From Thermopetrobacter sp. TC1 (GTDB lineage: Bacteria; Pseudomonadota; Alphaproteobacteria; Rhizobiales; Aestuariivirgaceae): a DNA stretch of 64,000 bases. The number at the start of each line of letters is the position of its first letter. Position 1 is the first letter of the stretch. The position numbers and the translations under genes are program-made. Shown one piece after another: positions 48,012-58,234 of the stretch. Location of the stretch: assembly GCF_000746275.1 (NCBI RefSeq), contig NZ_KN050828.1:751884-815883 (forward strand), in the 5' to 3' direction. The notes beneath the pieces are model-generated. The model was given only the letters and a program-made list of their open reading frames with translations, did not search any database and was not told the DNA's origin.

Positions 48012-49964
48012 ATGAGCAGCAAGGTCTATCCGGTTCCGGAGGAGTGGGCCAAGAAGGCCTGGATCAACAAGGAAAAATACGAGGAGCTCTACGAGAAGTC
48101 GGTGAAGGAAAACGAGGCCTTCTGGGCGGAGCAGGGCCTGCGCATCGACTGGTTTGAGCCCTACACCAAGGTCAAGGATGTCTCCTACGATTACGATGAT
48201 GTGCACATCCGCTGGTATTACGACGGCGTGACCAACGTCTGCTACAACTGCGTGGACAGGCACCTGCCGGACCGGGCCGATCAGGTGGCCATCATCTGGG
48301 AAGGGGACGAGCCCGATCAGGACCTGAAGATCACCTATGCCGAGCTGCACAAGAAGGTGCAGAAGTTCGCCAACATCCTTAAAGCCAACGGCGTGAAGAA
48401 AGGGGATCGGGTGACCATCTACATGCCGATGATCCCCGAGGCCGCCTATGCCATGCTGGCCTGCGCGCGGATTGGGGCCATTCATTCGGTGGTCTTCGGC
48501 GGCTTTTCGCCGGATTCGCTGGCCGGGCGCATTGTGGACTGCAAGTCCAACTTCGTGATCACGGCGGATGAGGGTGTGCGCGGCGGCAAGCGCATTCCGC
48601 TGAAATCCAACGTGGACAAGGCCATCGAGATTGCCGCAAAGGATGGCGTGACCGTGGACAACGTGCTGGTGGTGAAGCGCACCGGCGGCGAGATCAACTG
48701 GGTGGACGGTCGCGACATCTGGTATCACGAGGCCTATGAAGCGGTGGCGGATGAGTGCCCGTGCGAGCCGATGAATGCGGAAGACCCGCTGTTCATTCTC
48801 TATACCTCCGGCTCCACCGGCAAGCCCAAGGGTGTGCTGCACACCACCGGCGGCTATCTCGTCTATGCCAGCATGACGCACCAGTATGTCTTCGATTATC
48901 ACGACGGTGATATCTACTGGTGCACGGCGGACGTGGGCTGGATCACCGGTCACAGCTACATTGTCTATGGTCCGCTGGCCAACGGTGCCACGACGCTGAT
49001 CTTCGAGGGCGTGCCGAACTATCCGGATCCCTCGCGTTTCTGGCAGGTGGTGGACAAGCATCAGGTAAACATCTTTTACACGGCGCCGACGGCGATCCGC
49101 GCGCTGATGGGCGCTGGTGATGAATGGGTTAAGAAAACCTCGCGCAAGTCCCTGAAGCTTCTGGGAACGGTGGGCGAGCCCATCAATCCGGAAGCGTGGG
49201 AGTGGTATTATCACGTGGTTGGCGAGGGACGCTGCCCGATCGTCGATACCTGGTGGCAGACGGAGACGGGCGGCATTCTCATCGCGCCGCTTCCTGGCGC
49301 CACCGACCTCAAGCCCGGTTCGGCCACCAAGCCTTTCTTCGGCATTCAGCCGGCGCTTCTGGACAACGACGGCAACGAGCTTGAAGGCCCGGCCGAAGGC
49401 AACCTGGTGATGAAGGATTCCTGGCCCGGGCAGATGCGCACTGTCTTCGGCGATCATCAGCGTTTCGTGGAGACCTACTTCTCCACCTTCAAGGGCTATT
49501 ACTTCACCGGCGACGGCTGCCGCCGCGACGAGGACGGCTATTACTGGATCACCGGCCGCGTTGATGACGTGCTGAACGTTTCCGGTCACCGCATGGGCAC
49601 GGCGGAGATCGAATCGGCGCTGGTGGCGCATCCGGCGGTGTCGGAAGCGGCGGTGGTCGGCTATCCGCACGACATCAAGGGGCAGGGCATCTACTGCTAT
49701 GTGACCCTGATGGCCGGGCATGAGCCCAGCGAGGAGCTGCGCAAGGAGCTGGTGCAGTGGGTGCGCAAGGAGATCGGCCCGATCGCAACCCCCGATTTCA
49801 TCCAGTTCGCCTCCGGCCTGCCCAAGACACGGTCGGGCAAGATCATGCGCCGGATTTTGCGCAAGATCGCGGCCAACGACTATGGCGATCTCGGCGATAC
49901 CTCCACGCTGGCTGATCCTTCCGTTGTGGACGAGCTTATCGAGAACCGCCTCAATCGCGGCTAA
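48012..49964 (+). CDS. acs: Acetyl-CoA synthetase
   Basis: 650 residues, the normal Acs length. Motifs are [56 protein letters not shown] with the acetate-pocket Trp, [16 protein letters not shown] and the acetylation lysine in [18 protein letters not shown]. It makes acetyl-CoA from acetate and ATP in the cytoplasm. A terminator at 49992 closes it. GGAGGG lies upstream of the ATG. Confidence 0.97.
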   Translation: MSSKVYPVPEEWAKKAWINKEKYEELYEKSVKENEAFWAEQGLRIDWFEPYTKVKDVSYDYDDVHIRWYYDGVTNVCYNCVDRHLPDRADQVAIIWEGDEPDQDLKITYAELHKKVQKFANILKANGVKKGDRVTIYMPMIPEAAYAMLACARIGAIHSVVFGGFSPDSLAGRIVDCKSNFVITADEGVRGGKRIPLKSNVDKAIEIAAKDGVTVDNVLVVKRTGGEINWVDGRDIWYHEAYEAVADECPCEPMNAEDPLFILYTSGSTGKPKGVLHTTGGYLVYASMTHQYVFDYHDGDIYWCTADVGWITGHSYIVYGPLANGATTLIFEGVPNYPDPSRFWQVVDKHQVNIFYTAPTAIRALMGAGDEWVKKTSRKSLKLLGTVGEPINPEAWEWYYHVVGEGRCPIVDTWWQTETGGILIAPLPGATDLKPGSATKPFFGIQPALLDNDGNELEGPAEGNLVMKDSWPGQMRTVFGDHQRFVETYFSTFKGYYFTGDGCRRDEDGYYWITGRVDDVLNVSGHRMGTAEIESALVAHPAVSEAAVVGYPHDIKGQGIYCYVTLMAGHEPSEELRKELVQWVRKEIGPIATPDFIQFASGLPKTRSGKIMRRILRKIAANDYGDLGDTSTLADPSVVDELIENRLNRG

Positions 49965-49991
49965 ACCACAATCATGAAATAATTGCGGAAG

Positions 49992-50030
49992 GAGGGCGCA
50001 TCCCGAGCGGGAAGCGCCCTCTTCTTGTTT
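49992..50030 (+). terminator. Rho-independent terminator of acs
   Basis: GAGGGCGC (49992-49999), a 14-base loop and GCGCCCTC (50014-50021) are followed by TTCTTGTTT. Confidence 0.8.
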
Positions 50031-50156
50031 GCGGTCGTTCACACTTTATGAGGGATTTTGGTGAATAATGCAGGCATAAATAGGAATTGATCCCGCATAA
50101 CGTTATGGCACGTAAAATTCATGCTGGCATAGCGAGCGAGGGCTGAGCTTCGAGAA

Positions 50157-51332
50157 ATGCGGATTGGGTTGTATCAATATCAATTATGGCGCCAGAACCG
50201 TGCTTGGATATTATTAGGCGTGTTTGTTCTTTTGGGATGTTTAACCATTGGTCTGTTCTCTGGTTATATTGCAAAAACAATGCAAACTCTTAATTCATTA
50301 AATATGCATGAAAGTTTTGGTTCTGATGAATTATTAATTCATGAAGTTAACTGGGTAGTTTATAAAAAATTTATGATATTGGGGTTTGTTGTTTCTCTGG
50401 GGCTGTTTGGCTTGGCAGTTTATTATTATAGATCTGTGGAAAAATTTATTCCTGCCAGAAGGATTTTTGAGGATGAAGAGCCGGAATTGCATAAAATTGC
50501 TGAATTGGTGGCCATCCAGCTTGGTATGGCCAAGCCTCGGTTGATGATGGTGGATGCACCCGGCCTGAACGTGATTTCCTGGGGGCTGTCTCCCAATTCT
50601 GCAACTGTTATCTTTACGCCGGAAGTCTTGACCACTTTGAGCCCAGAAGAATTGCGTGCAGCTATTACTCATGCATTATTAGGGCTGAGGAATGGAGATG
50701 TGCAATTTGTTATTGTTGCTCAAGCAATATTTTTTGCTTTTATAGGAGAATTTATAAAACAAGTTAAAGCAGAAGGCATCACAAATGTTGCAATTATGAA
50801 TTTAATACCGCTAGTATTTTCTTGGATATATTTTCCTTTGGAAATAAATATCATAATTTCTCTTTTAGTCATCATCCCTTGGAGTATGCTGTGGATGCGT
50901 CAGTGGGTGCGCAGCCAGCGCGATCACGGGCGGGATGCCCAAACGATTGACATTACGCATGATCCGGCAGCGTTGATGTATGCCCTTATGGCAATGCAGA
51001 AAAATCCATGGATCCCGCCTGGGGACGATTTCATCGCCCCATTATGCATGGTCGGCGAGACAGACGGCATTCATGCAACGCATCCGCCACTGGAAAAGCG
51101 CTTTCGGGATATTATGCTTCATGCACGAGTTTCTCCAGAAGAAGTTATTAAGAAAGCGAATCAAAGGCGTAATAAGATTAAAAAAAGTCGATCAATGATG
51201 CATAAGAACAATTCTGGAATAAATATAACGTATGAAGGGCAGGTCAAGATGGCTGGATTTCATGCTAATTATAAGTTGGCTATGTTTATACTCATGTGCT
51301 TTTTCATTGCACTGGTTTATATTAATAAATAA
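50157..51332 (+). CDS. HtpX-like M48 protein that lacks the zinc-protease residues
   Basis: 391 residues. The fold matches HtpX: two N-terminal helices near 16-36 and 70-90, a cytoplasmic ELHKIAELVAIQLGMAKPRL, then ATVIFTPEVLTTLSPEELRA, two more helices and the late THPPLEKRF. Where active HtpX has HExxH, this protein reads ITHALLGLRNGD, so the catalytic Glu is Ala173 and the second His is Gly176. The third-ligand region (RExxxDA in HtpX) is RDHGRDA. Only the first His (172) remains, so it is probably a pseudoprotease. A fifth helix ends the chain. Much of the gene is AT-rich. It leads an operon with a PspA-like and a LemA protein. Confidence 0.82.
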   Translation: MRIGLYQYQLWRQNRAWILLGVFVLLGCLTIGLFSGYIAKTMQTLNSLNMHESFGSDELLIHEVNWVVYKKFMILGFVVSLGLFGLAVYYYRSVEKFIPARRIFEDEEPELHKIAELVAIQLGMAKPRLMMVDAPGLNVISWGLSPNSATVIFTPEVLTTLSPEELRAAITHALLGLRNGDVQFVIVAQAIFFAFIGEFIKQVKAEGITNVAIMNLIPLVFSWIYFPLEINIIISLLVIIPWSMLWMRQWVRSQRDHGRDAQTIDITHDPAALMYALMAMQKNPWIPPGDDFIAPLCMVGETDGIHATHPPLEKRFRDIMLHARVSPEEVIKKANQRRNKIKKSRSMMHKNNSGINITYEGQVKMAGFHANYKLAMFILMCFFIALVYINK

Positions 51333-51434
51333 ATATCATTATATTTTTGTTAAGTTAGGCAATTTAGTATTGTGTTTTTAAATCTGTGTGTAAAGCTTGG
51401 TTGAATTAGAGCCAACGAGAAGGAGACCGGGGAA

Positions 51435-52127
51435 ATGCCTGAGAGCATCATCAAACGTGTAAAACGCCTGATTTCTGCCAGCATCAACGATGTCATGGAT
51501 TCCATTGAGAAATCCAATGGCTTGGCACTGATGCGTCAGACCATCCGCGAAATCGATGATGCCATTCGTGAGATTGATGAGCGGCTGGGGAATATTGGCG
51601 CGGAATTGGTGCGCATGGAAAACATGATGAAGTGGCTGAAATCCAAGCATGAAGAAAAGGTGAAGAAGCTGGAGCTCGCCTTGCGGAAGAACCGTGAGGA
51701 TCTTGCGGAAATGGTCATTGGCGAGCAGATGCAGATTGAAGAAGAGCAAGCGCACCTTAAAAAGTCCATGCAGCGGCTTATGGATGAGGCCAAGGAGCTT
51801 CAGGAACTGCGGCACAGGGCCGTGAGCTACCGGCATGACCTGGCTGAGCGTTATCAGGCGTGGAAGGCGGCACATCCGGAGGTTGCTTCGGAAGTTACTG
51901 ATGAAATTGCACCGAATGAAACGCTTTCGCCGTTCAATGAAGCTGCCTTCGAAAAGATCGTCAGGACCGCCGAAGAAACTTTCCTCCGGGCCACAGGGCA
52001 GCAGTTCAAGCCGGATGCCGAAAAAATTCCGGAGCGTGTTGCACACATGCAAGAGCTGGACCAGCTGGCGCGTGAGGAGGAAATCCGCCGGCGTCTTGAA
52101 GAGGCAAGGCAGCGGCTTGCTTCGTGA
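51435..52127 (+). CDS. PspA/IM30-like coiled-coil membrane-remodelling protein
   Basis: 230 residues, almost entirely helical. The N-terminal amphipathic stretch IIKRVKRLISASINDVMDSI and the following LMRQTIREIDDAIREIDERL match PspA/IM30 (bacterial ESCRT-III) proteins. Heptad-rich helices continue to about residue 145. A Pro/Glu-containing hinge follows, and a charged C-terminal helix ends in EEEIRRRLEEARQRL. PspA proteins coat and stabilise damaged inner membrane. The ATG at 51435 follows GGAGACCGGGG. No pspB, pspC or pspF genes are nearby. Confidence 0.82.
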   Translation: MPESIIKRVKRLISASINDVMDSIEKSNGLALMRQTIREIDDAIREIDERLGNIGAELVRMENMMKWLKSKHEEKVKKLELALRKNREDLAEMVIGEQMQIEEEQAHLKKSMQRLMDEAKELQELRHRAVSYRHDLAERYQAWKAAHPEVASEVTDEIAPNETLSPFNEAAFEKIVRTAEETFLRATGQQFKPDAEKIPERVAHMQELDQLAREEEIRRRLEEARQRLAS

Positions 52128-52167
52128 TCAAGGCCATCTGCCATATCTTTGATATAGGAGATGAATC

Positions 52168-52740
52168 ATGAATATGGTGTTTGGGCTGATGGCGGGAGGT
52201 GCCCTCCTGGTTCTGGGTGGGGTGATGTACTTCATCCGCTCATTCAATCTCATGCATAAACTGCGCAAACGCTGCCAAAGGGCCTGGGCGGATATAGATG
52301 TTTATCTGCGGCAGCGGCATGACATGATCCCGCAATTGGTTGAGACACTGCATGGACTTATGCGCCATGAGAATCGGATCGTGCAGGAAGTGCTGCACGC
52401 CCAGACACGCGCGCTTCAGGCCACGGCGATCGACGAGCGCATTGAGGCGGAGAACGCCCTTTCCAATGTGCTTGCCAATATCTTGCCTGAATTGAACAAA
52501 ATTCCCGAATTGTATGCATCGAGGGAATTCATCAGTCTGCGGGAAGCGATCATTGAAATTGAAGAAAAGCTGGCCGCAGCTCGCCGCCATTACAATCTGG
52601 CGGTTGATGAATACAACACTGCTCTGGAGCAGTTTCCGGGGATGCTGTTTAAGGGCAAGATGGATTTTCAGCCTTTCCGCTTCTTTTCCCTGGGAATGGA
52701 TCGGCCAATGGTGGAGCAGCGCCCGGCTGTGCAGTTTTGA
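52168..52740 (+). CDS. LemA family protein
   Basis: 190 residues. A single N-terminal helix (FGLMAGGALLVLGGVMYFIR) is followed by the LemA four-helix domain with AWADIDVYLRQRHDMIPQLV and AARRHYNLAVDEYNTALEQF, then FPGMLF and a short tail. LemA proteins are small membrane-anchored proteins of unclear function that are often encoded next to HtpX. The start has TAGGAG upstream. It follows the PspA-like gene by 40 bases and closes the operon. Confidence 0.92.
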   Translation: MNMVFGLMAGGALLVLGGVMYFIRSFNLMHKLRKRCQRAWADIDVYLRQRHDMIPQLVETLHGLMRHENRIVQEVLHAQTRALQATAIDERIEAENALSNVLANILPELNKIPELYASREFISLREAIIEIEEKLAAARRHYNLAVDEYNTALEQFPGMLFKGKMDFQPFRFFSLGMDRPMVEQRPAVQF

Positions 52741-52969
52741 TGTGTGCTTCGGTCGGATTGCAGGTGTGCGTGCAAGGTCCTGGCGTGATGCTAATTGACA
52801 TGTTTGCATGCAGGCTCATGCAGAACAGGTGTGTTTTGCTCCATTACTGAATCACTGATGCTTGGAATGGAGCAGATGCGATATTTCTGCCGGCTTGGAA
52901 TGGAGGCGTCTTAATCGGCGCCTCCATTCATTTGATGTGCCTGAAGCGGATAGACGCGGATGGTTGAAA

Positions 52970-54007
52970 TCACTGTCCGGCGCGGCGGGCCTGAACGGCG
53001 AGGGAGAGCAGGCAACGCTCGACGATGGCGTTGGCCAGCTCCTCCGGGCGGGTGCGGCTTTCTTCCATGGCCTTGAGCACGGCACGGGCGGCCTGTTCCA
53101 GGCGCTCCACCGGCCACAAGCGCAGCTGCCGGATCATGGCATCGCGGCGGGCAAAGAAAATGGGCGGTTGGGCGCGGCGCACCACTTCCTCAGGGCGTTC
53201 GCCGGAAGCAACCTGAAGGGCGAGAGCCTTGAGCCGGTTGAGATGGGAAGCCGTGGCGGCCAGGAGAGCAGAAGGGTGAGTGCCTTCCGCCGTAATGGCC
53301 GCAAAGAGGCGGGTGGTGGCGGCAAAGTCGCCGGTGAAGCAGGCGTCCATCATGTCCGGCAGGGTGTGGGCAGCGGCATCGCCGCAGATGGCGCGAACAT
53401 CTTCCAGCGTGACGGTGTTCTTGCCATGACAGTAAAGAGTGAGCTTTTCCAGCTCCATGCGGGAAAGGGCGCGGTCGGCCCCGAGAATCTGGGAGAGGGC
53501 GAGAAGGGCATCGGGTTCGGCGGTGAGGCCTTCCTTTTCCAGTGTTTCGCGGATCAGGCGCTGAATATCCCTTGCCGAATCCTCATAAACGGGGGCGGCA
53601 GCAAAGGTTTCGCCTTTTTCGAAAAGGCGGCGCAAACGGGATGTGGGCTTCAAGGCGCCAGTGGTGATGAGGATCAGCGTGTCCCCGGGGGAGAGATCCG
53701 CCAGCCCTTCCAGTGCGGATACGGCAGCATCGCCCGCATCGCGCAGGCGCACGAGACGTCGGCTACCGAACATGGACAGGGCGCGGGCTTCATCGGCAAG
53801 ACGGCCGGGGTCATCCTTCAGCGTGGCCTCGTCAAGAGTGATTGTTTCCACCTCCTGTGGCGGATCACCCGCATGGGTGCGGGCGATGCGCTCGGCCAGT
53901 TCGGCAACGCCGCCGCGATCAGCGCCATAAACGAGAACGGCGATGAAACGCCCGCCTGCGATATCCTTGAGAAGCCTTGCCTGATCCTTGGGTTTGTAGA
54001 CGGTCAT
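52970..54007 (-). CDS. holA: DNA polymerase III delta subunit
   Basis: 345 residues. HolA is the clamp-loader delta subunit that opens the beta clamp. It has the degenerate AAA+ fold with VYGADRGGVAELAERIART, the SMFGSRRLVRLRD segment near residue 80 and SPGDTLILITTGALKPTSRL, and C-terminal helices typical of family members. It is the last gene of leuS-lptE-holA. The 229 bases between its stop and the LemA gene hold no visible gene. Confidence 0.93.
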   Translation of the reverse strand: MTVYKPKDQARLLKDIAGGRFIAVLVYGADRGGVAELAERIARTHAGDPPQEVETITLDEATLKDDPGRLADEARALSMFGSRRLVRLRDAGDAAVSALEGLADLSPGDTLILITTGALKPTSRLRRLFEKGETFAAAPVYEDSARDIQRLIRETLEKEGLTAEPDALLALSQILGADRALSRMELEKLTLYCHGKNTVTLEDVRAICGDAAAHTLPDMMDACFTGDFAATTRLFAAITAEGTHPSALLAATASHLNRLKALALQVASGERPEEVVRRAQPPIFFARRDAMIRQLRLWPVERLEQAARAVLKAMEESRTRPEELANAIVERCLLSLAVQARRAGQ

Positions 54008-54019
54008 GAGCGCGCAAGA

Positions 54020-54523
54020 TCAGCTGCCGTGCGTGGCAAGATAGGAGGCGAGGCGCGTGCGGATATCCCGGGCGATGATGCGCGCAAGGGCCTCGCGGGC
54101 GGAATCGCGGGCACGTTCGTTGGCGATGGGCAGGCGTGTGCGGGTGTATGTGGTATCGGCGAAGGTGCTGCCCTGATGGACTATGCGGCCTGAACGGGTG
54201 TCAACAAGCTGATAGGCCACATCCAAGGTCAGGCGCTGTTGCGTGCTGTCGCTGTTGCCGGCGACAATGGCGCGCCCTTCCTTTTCCTTGACGGAAAAAT
54301 CCAGCCGCAAAGGCCCGTTTCCTTCTGCCGCCGGTGGAATGCCCTCGAGCAGGGCATTGCGAATCAGCTGTCCGGTCCGTGTTCCTTGCGGGGAGACCTC
54401 GATGTCGCGCAGGGCGGATTCCACGCTCTGGCCCGTGGTGCCCTCTCCATAGAGCGGCGAAAATCCGCAGGCGGAAAGAGCAGGGGCGAGCACGAGCAAG
54501 AGTATCCAGGCCACGATACGCAT
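54020..54523 (-). CDS. lptE: LPS-assembly lipoprotein LptE
   Basis: 167 residues from the ATG at 54523 (AAGGGAG upstream). The lipoprotein signal MRIVAWILLLVLAPALSAC has the lipobox LSAC with the acylated Cys followed by GFSPLYG, the usual LptE start. LptE plugs the LptD barrel in LPS export. Its place between leuS and holA is the standard proteobacterial order. Confidence 0.93.
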   Translation of the reverse strand: MRIVAWILLLVLAPALSACGFSPLYGEGTTGQSVESALRDIEVSPQGTRTGQLIRNALLEGIPPAAEGNGPLRLDFSVKEKEGRAIVAGNSDSTQQRLTLDVAYQLVDTRSGRIVHQGSTFADTTYTRTRLPIANERARDSAREALARIIARDIRTRLASYLATHGS

Positions 54524-54615
54524 CCAAGGTCTCCCTTTGCGCGAACAGATTCGCCCGCTCGGGACGCATGCCCCAGCTTGTGCCCCGGATACAGGACTTC
54601 GCCCGGATCCGGGAC

Positions 54616-57225
54616 TCATTTGGCGACGACATTGACGATGCGACCAGGCACGATGATGACCTTGCGCACCGACTTGTCACCCACCGCCCGTTTTACCGCA
54701 TCCCGCTGAAGGACCAAAGCCTCGATTTCCTCGTTGGGCATGGACTTGGGTACGACAATCTCATCACGGCGCTTGCCATTAACCTGAATGGGCAGGGTGA
54801 CCGTGTCCTCCTCAAGCAGCTCTTCCTCCGGCTCCGGCCAGGCGCGTAAGGCCAGAAGCCCTTCCTGCCCGAGGGCCTGCCAGCATTCCTCGGCCAGATG
54901 CGGCATCATCGGCGAGAACATCTGCACCATCAGGCGCGCGGCCTCGTGCAGGGTCCAGGCCTGATCCGCGGTCATGTCCTTGGCATGGCTCTTGAGAAAA
55001 TCGGAGATGGCGTTGGCCAGCTCATAGATGCGGGCGACAGCGCGGTTGAAACGCAAGGCCTCGATGTCCTCGGTGACCGCCTTCAGGGCCCGGTGGGCCG
55101 CCTTGCGCAAGCCCTGAGCGGCGTCGGAGAAGGTTTCGGGCCTTTCCGCCGGCGGCTGATGATCGGCGATGGTGTTGATCATGCGCCAGACGCGCTGGGT
55201 GAAGCGCCAGGCGCCCTCGACGCCGGCCTCGGTCCACTCGAAATCGCGATCGGGCGGGCTGTCGGAGAGAATGAACCAGCGCGCGGTGTCGGCCCCGTAC
55301 TGTTCGACGATGTTTTCGGGGTCGATGACGTTCTTCTTGGACTTGGACATCTTCTCCACCGCGCCGGCGATGATCTTCTCGCCGGTTTCGATGTGGTAGA
55401 GAGAGCCGTCCTCGCGCTGGCCGACGAGCGCGGGCTCCACCCATTCGCCGCTTTCGGTGCGATAGGTGCGATGCAGCACCATGCCCTGGGTGAAGAGGGC
55501 GGCGAAGGGCTCTTTGAGGTGCAGATGACCGGTGTCCTTCATGGCGCGGGCGAAGAAGCGCGAGTAAAGGAGGTGGAGGATGGCGTGCTCGATGCCGCCG
55601 ATGTACTGATCCACCGGCATCCAGTATTTCGCCTTTTCGAGGTCCACCGGCTCCTCGGCCTTCGGCGAGCAGAAGCGGGCATAATACCAGGAGCTGTCGA
55701 TGAAGGTATCGAAGGTGTCGGTCTCGCGCGTGGCCTCACCGCCGCATTGCGGGCATTTGACGTGCTTCCAGGTGGGATGCCGCTCCAGCGGGTTGCCCGG
55801 CTTGTCGAAAGTGACATCCTCAGGGAGGGTAACCGGCAGATCCTCCTTCGGCACGGGCACCACGCCACACTTGGGGCAATGAATGACGGGAATGGGGCAT
55901 CCCCAGTAACGCTGACGGGAAACGCCCCAGTCACGCAGGCGATAGTTCACCTGACGCTCGCCAATGCCCATCTCCTCCATGCGGCGGGCGATTTCCTCCT
56001 TGGCCTGACGCGGGGTGAGGCCATTGAGGAAATCGGAATTGATCATGACGAGATCGTCGCCTTCCGAATCGGTGAGGGCTTCATCGCCGATCTCGCATTT
56101 CTCCGGCGGTGTTTCCTTCGGGCAGACGACGGGAATGACCGGCAGGCCATATTTGCGGGCGAAGTCAAGGTCGCGCTGGTCATGGGCAGGACAGCCGAAG
56201 ATGGCGCCCTCGCCATAGCCCATGAGCACGAAGTTGGCGGCATAGACGGGCAAAAGCACGTCCGGCCGGAAGGGATGCACGGCATTGAGCGGCAGGCGGA
56301 TGCCCTTTTTCTCGGCCTTCTCAATGGCCTCTTCCGATGTGCCCAGCGCGGCGCATTCGCGGCGGAAGGCAGCAATGTCGGCATCCTTCTCCGCCAGGGC
56401 CTTGACGATGGGATGATCGGCGGACAGGGCGACGAAGGACGCGCCGAAAATCGTGTCCGGGCGGGTGGTGAAAACCGGCAGGCGCTCCGGCCAGGGGTTG
56501 CCCTGTTCGTCGCGAAGCTCAAAGGTGAAGCGCACGCCTTCGGAGCGGCCGATCCAGTTGCGCTGCATGAGCTTCACCTTCTCGGGCCAGTTCTTCAGCT
56601 CATCCAGCCCTTTCAGCAGATCCTCGGCATAGTGTGTGATCTTGAGGAACCACTGCTCCAGCTCACGCTTTTCAACCAGGGCGCCGGAGCGCCAGCCACG
56701 GCCGTCGATCACCTGTTCATTGGCCAGCACCGTCTGATCCACCGGATCCCAGTTGACCATGGACTTCTTGCGCTCCACCAGGCCGGCCTTCATGAAATCG
56801 AGGAACATGGCCTGCTCGTGCTTGTAGTATTCGGGATCGCAGGTGGCGAACTCGCGCGACCAGTCAAGGGAAAAACCGAGGCGTTTGAGCTGGCCCTTCA
56901 TGTGGGCGATGTTGTCATAGGTCCACTTCTTGGGATGGACGCCCTTGTCCATGGCAGCGTTCTCCGCGGGCATGCCGAAAGCATCCCAGCCCATGGGGTG
57001 CAGAACGTTGAACCCCCGGGCGCGCTTGTAGCGGGCGAGAACGTCGCCGAGGGTGTAATTGCGCACATGGCCCATGTGGATGCGCCCGGACGGATAGGGG
57101 AACATCTCCAGGACATAGAATTTCGGCCTGTCATCGTCCTCACTGGCGCGGGCGTATCCGGCTTCTTCCCATGCCTTTTGCCATTTCGGCTCCGCCTCGC
57201 GGAAATTGTAGCGATCCTTGCTCAT
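54616..57225 (-). CDS. leuS: Leucyl-tRNA synthetase
   Basis: 869 residues, a class I synthetase. The HIGH-type motif is [15 protein letters not shown] near residues 50-64 and the KMSKS loop is [14 protein letters not shown]. The editing domain CP1 ([19 protein letters not shown]) and zinc-like [20 protein letters not shown] are present. The C-terminal end has [16 protein letters not shown]. It is first in the leuS-lptE-holA operon. Confidence 0.97.
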   Translation of the reverse strand: MSKDRYNFREAEPKWQKAWEEAGYARASEDDDRPKFYVLEMFPYPSGRIHMGHVRNYTLGDVLARYKRARGFNVLHPMGWDAFGMPAENAAMDKGVHPKKWTYDNIAHMKGQLKRLGFSLDWSREFATCDPEYYKHEQAMFLDFMKAGLVERKKSMVNWDPVDQTVLANEQVIDGRGWRSGALVEKRELEQWFLKITHYAEDLLKGLDELKNWPEKVKLMQRNWIGRSEGVRFTFELRDEQGNPWPERLPVFTTRPDTIFGASFVALSADHPIVKALAEKDADIAAFRRECAALGTSEEAIEKAEKKGIRLPLNAVHPFRPDVLLPVYAANFVLMGYGEGAIFGCPAHDQRDLDFARKYGLPVIPVVCPKETPPEKCEIGDEALTDSEGDDLVMINSDFLNGLTPRQAKEEIARRMEEMGIGERQVNYRLRDWGVSRQRYWGCPIPVIHCPKCGVVPVPKEDLPVTLPEDVTFDKPGNPLERHPTWKHVKCPQCGGEATRETDTFDTFIDSSWYYARFCSPKAEEPVDLEKAKYWMPVDQYIGGIEHAILHLLYSRFFARAMKDTGHLHLKEPFAALFTQGMVLHRTYRTESGEWVEPALVGQREDGSLYHIETGEKIIAGAVEKMSKSKKNVIDPENIVEQYGADTARWFILSDSPPDRDFEWTEAGVEGAWRFTQRVWRMINTIADHQPPAERPETFSDAAQGLRKAAHRALKAVTEDIEALRFNRAVARIYELANAISDFLKSHAKDMTADQAWTLHEAARLMVQMFSPMMPHLAEECWQALGQEGLLALRAWPEPEEELLEEDTVTLPIQVNGKRRDEIVVPKSMPNEEIEALVLQRDAVKRAVGDKSVRKVIIVPGRIVNVVAK

Positions 57226-57437
57226 GGCCCTTCAGTCCGCCCCTTTGTGGCTTGCGATCACTGATGATCGATCGTGTTGCACCGCCGGGTGATTGCCCCG
57301 TCTCTTGTCGAAGCAGGGCGAATGGCCCTATCTGTTGGGCACTCAAGGCGGCTGTCTGCATTTCTGTTCGACTGCGGCGTTGAGTATCAGCCTGCGTGCG
57401 TCGGCGCAAGGGACGCTGCACTAGGGAAGGGCGGATC

Positions 57438-58136
57438 ATGACGGAGGACACGAGCATGCAGGATGCGGCGCGGCGGCTGGCCGAAGTTAAGGAGCGGATC
57501 GCGGCCGCCTGTGCCGAGGCCGGGCGTGATCCAGCGGACGTGACGCTGATTGCCGTATCCAAGACCTTTCCGGGCGAGGCGATCCTGCCGGTTCTCGAGG
57601 CGGGGCAACGACATTTCGGCGAGAACCGGGTGCAGGAAGCGCGGGACAAATGGCCGGCGCTCAAGGACCGTTTCGATGATGTCACGCTGCATCTCATCGG
57701 ACCGTTGCAGACCAACAAGGTGAAATATGCGGTGCGGCTTTTTGACGTGATCCATACCGTGGATCGGCCGAAGCTGGCGGAGGCGCTGGCGCGGGAGATG
57801 GAAAAGCGCGACAGGCGGCTTCCTGTCTTCGTGCAGGTGAATACGGGCAAGGAGCCGCAAAAGGCCGGGGTGATGCCGGAGGAGGCGGATACCTTCATCC
57901 GGGACTGCCGGGAGGTTTATCAGCTCAATGTGGTGGGACTGATGTGCATTCCGCCGGTGCATGAGGAACCGGCGCTGCATTTTGCCCTGCTGGAAAAGAT
58001 CGCGCGTCGCAACGGCCTGCAACAGTTGTCCATGGGCATGAGCAACGATTTTGAAACAGCGATCCGTTTCGGTGCCACGCACGTGCGGGTCGGCTCGGCC
58101 ATCTTCGGCCCGCGCGGAACGCCCGTGGGTGGGTAA
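57438..58136 (+). CDS. YggS/PLPBP family PLP homeostasis protein
   Basis: 232 residues from the ATG at 57438 (GGAAGGGCGG upstream). It has the alanine-racemase-like barrel with VTLIAVSKTFPGEAILPVLE (PLP lysine in VSKT), HFGENRVQEARDKW, HLIGPLQTNKVKYAV and LSMGMSNDFETAIRFGATHV. It binds PLP and balances B6 vitamers and amino acids. It is divergent from leuS. Confidence 0.94.
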   Translation: MTEDTSMQDAARRLAEVKERIAAACAEAGRDPADVTLIAVSKTFPGEAILPVLEAGQRHFGENRVQEARDKWPALKDRFDDVTLHLIGPLQTNKVKYAVRLFDVIHTVDRPKLAEALAREMEKRDRRLPVFVQVNTGKEPQKAGVMPEEADTFIRDCREVYQLNVVGLMCIPPVHEEPALHFALLEKIARRNGLQQLSMGMSNDFETAIRFGATHVRVGSAIFGPRGTPVGG

Positions 58137-58234
58137 ACTCCGTCCGTGCCCGGGGGCTGGAAAGGGGCTGTTAAGGCTATCGTGGCAGGTTTGGGGCATG
58201 AGCCCTGAAATCCGCCGCACAAGGAATGATGGTC

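Noticed and set aside
47821..48015. A possible 64-residue protein before acs
   Set aside because: It has no ribosome-binding site and runs into the acs start. No domain is seen.
47982..50042. A 686-codon open frame on the minus strand
   Set aside because: Antisense shadow of acs.
54898..57264. A 788-codon open frame on the plus strand
   Set aside because: It lies wholly antisense to leuS, whose motifs are complete. Long antisense frames are expected in this GC-rich DNA.
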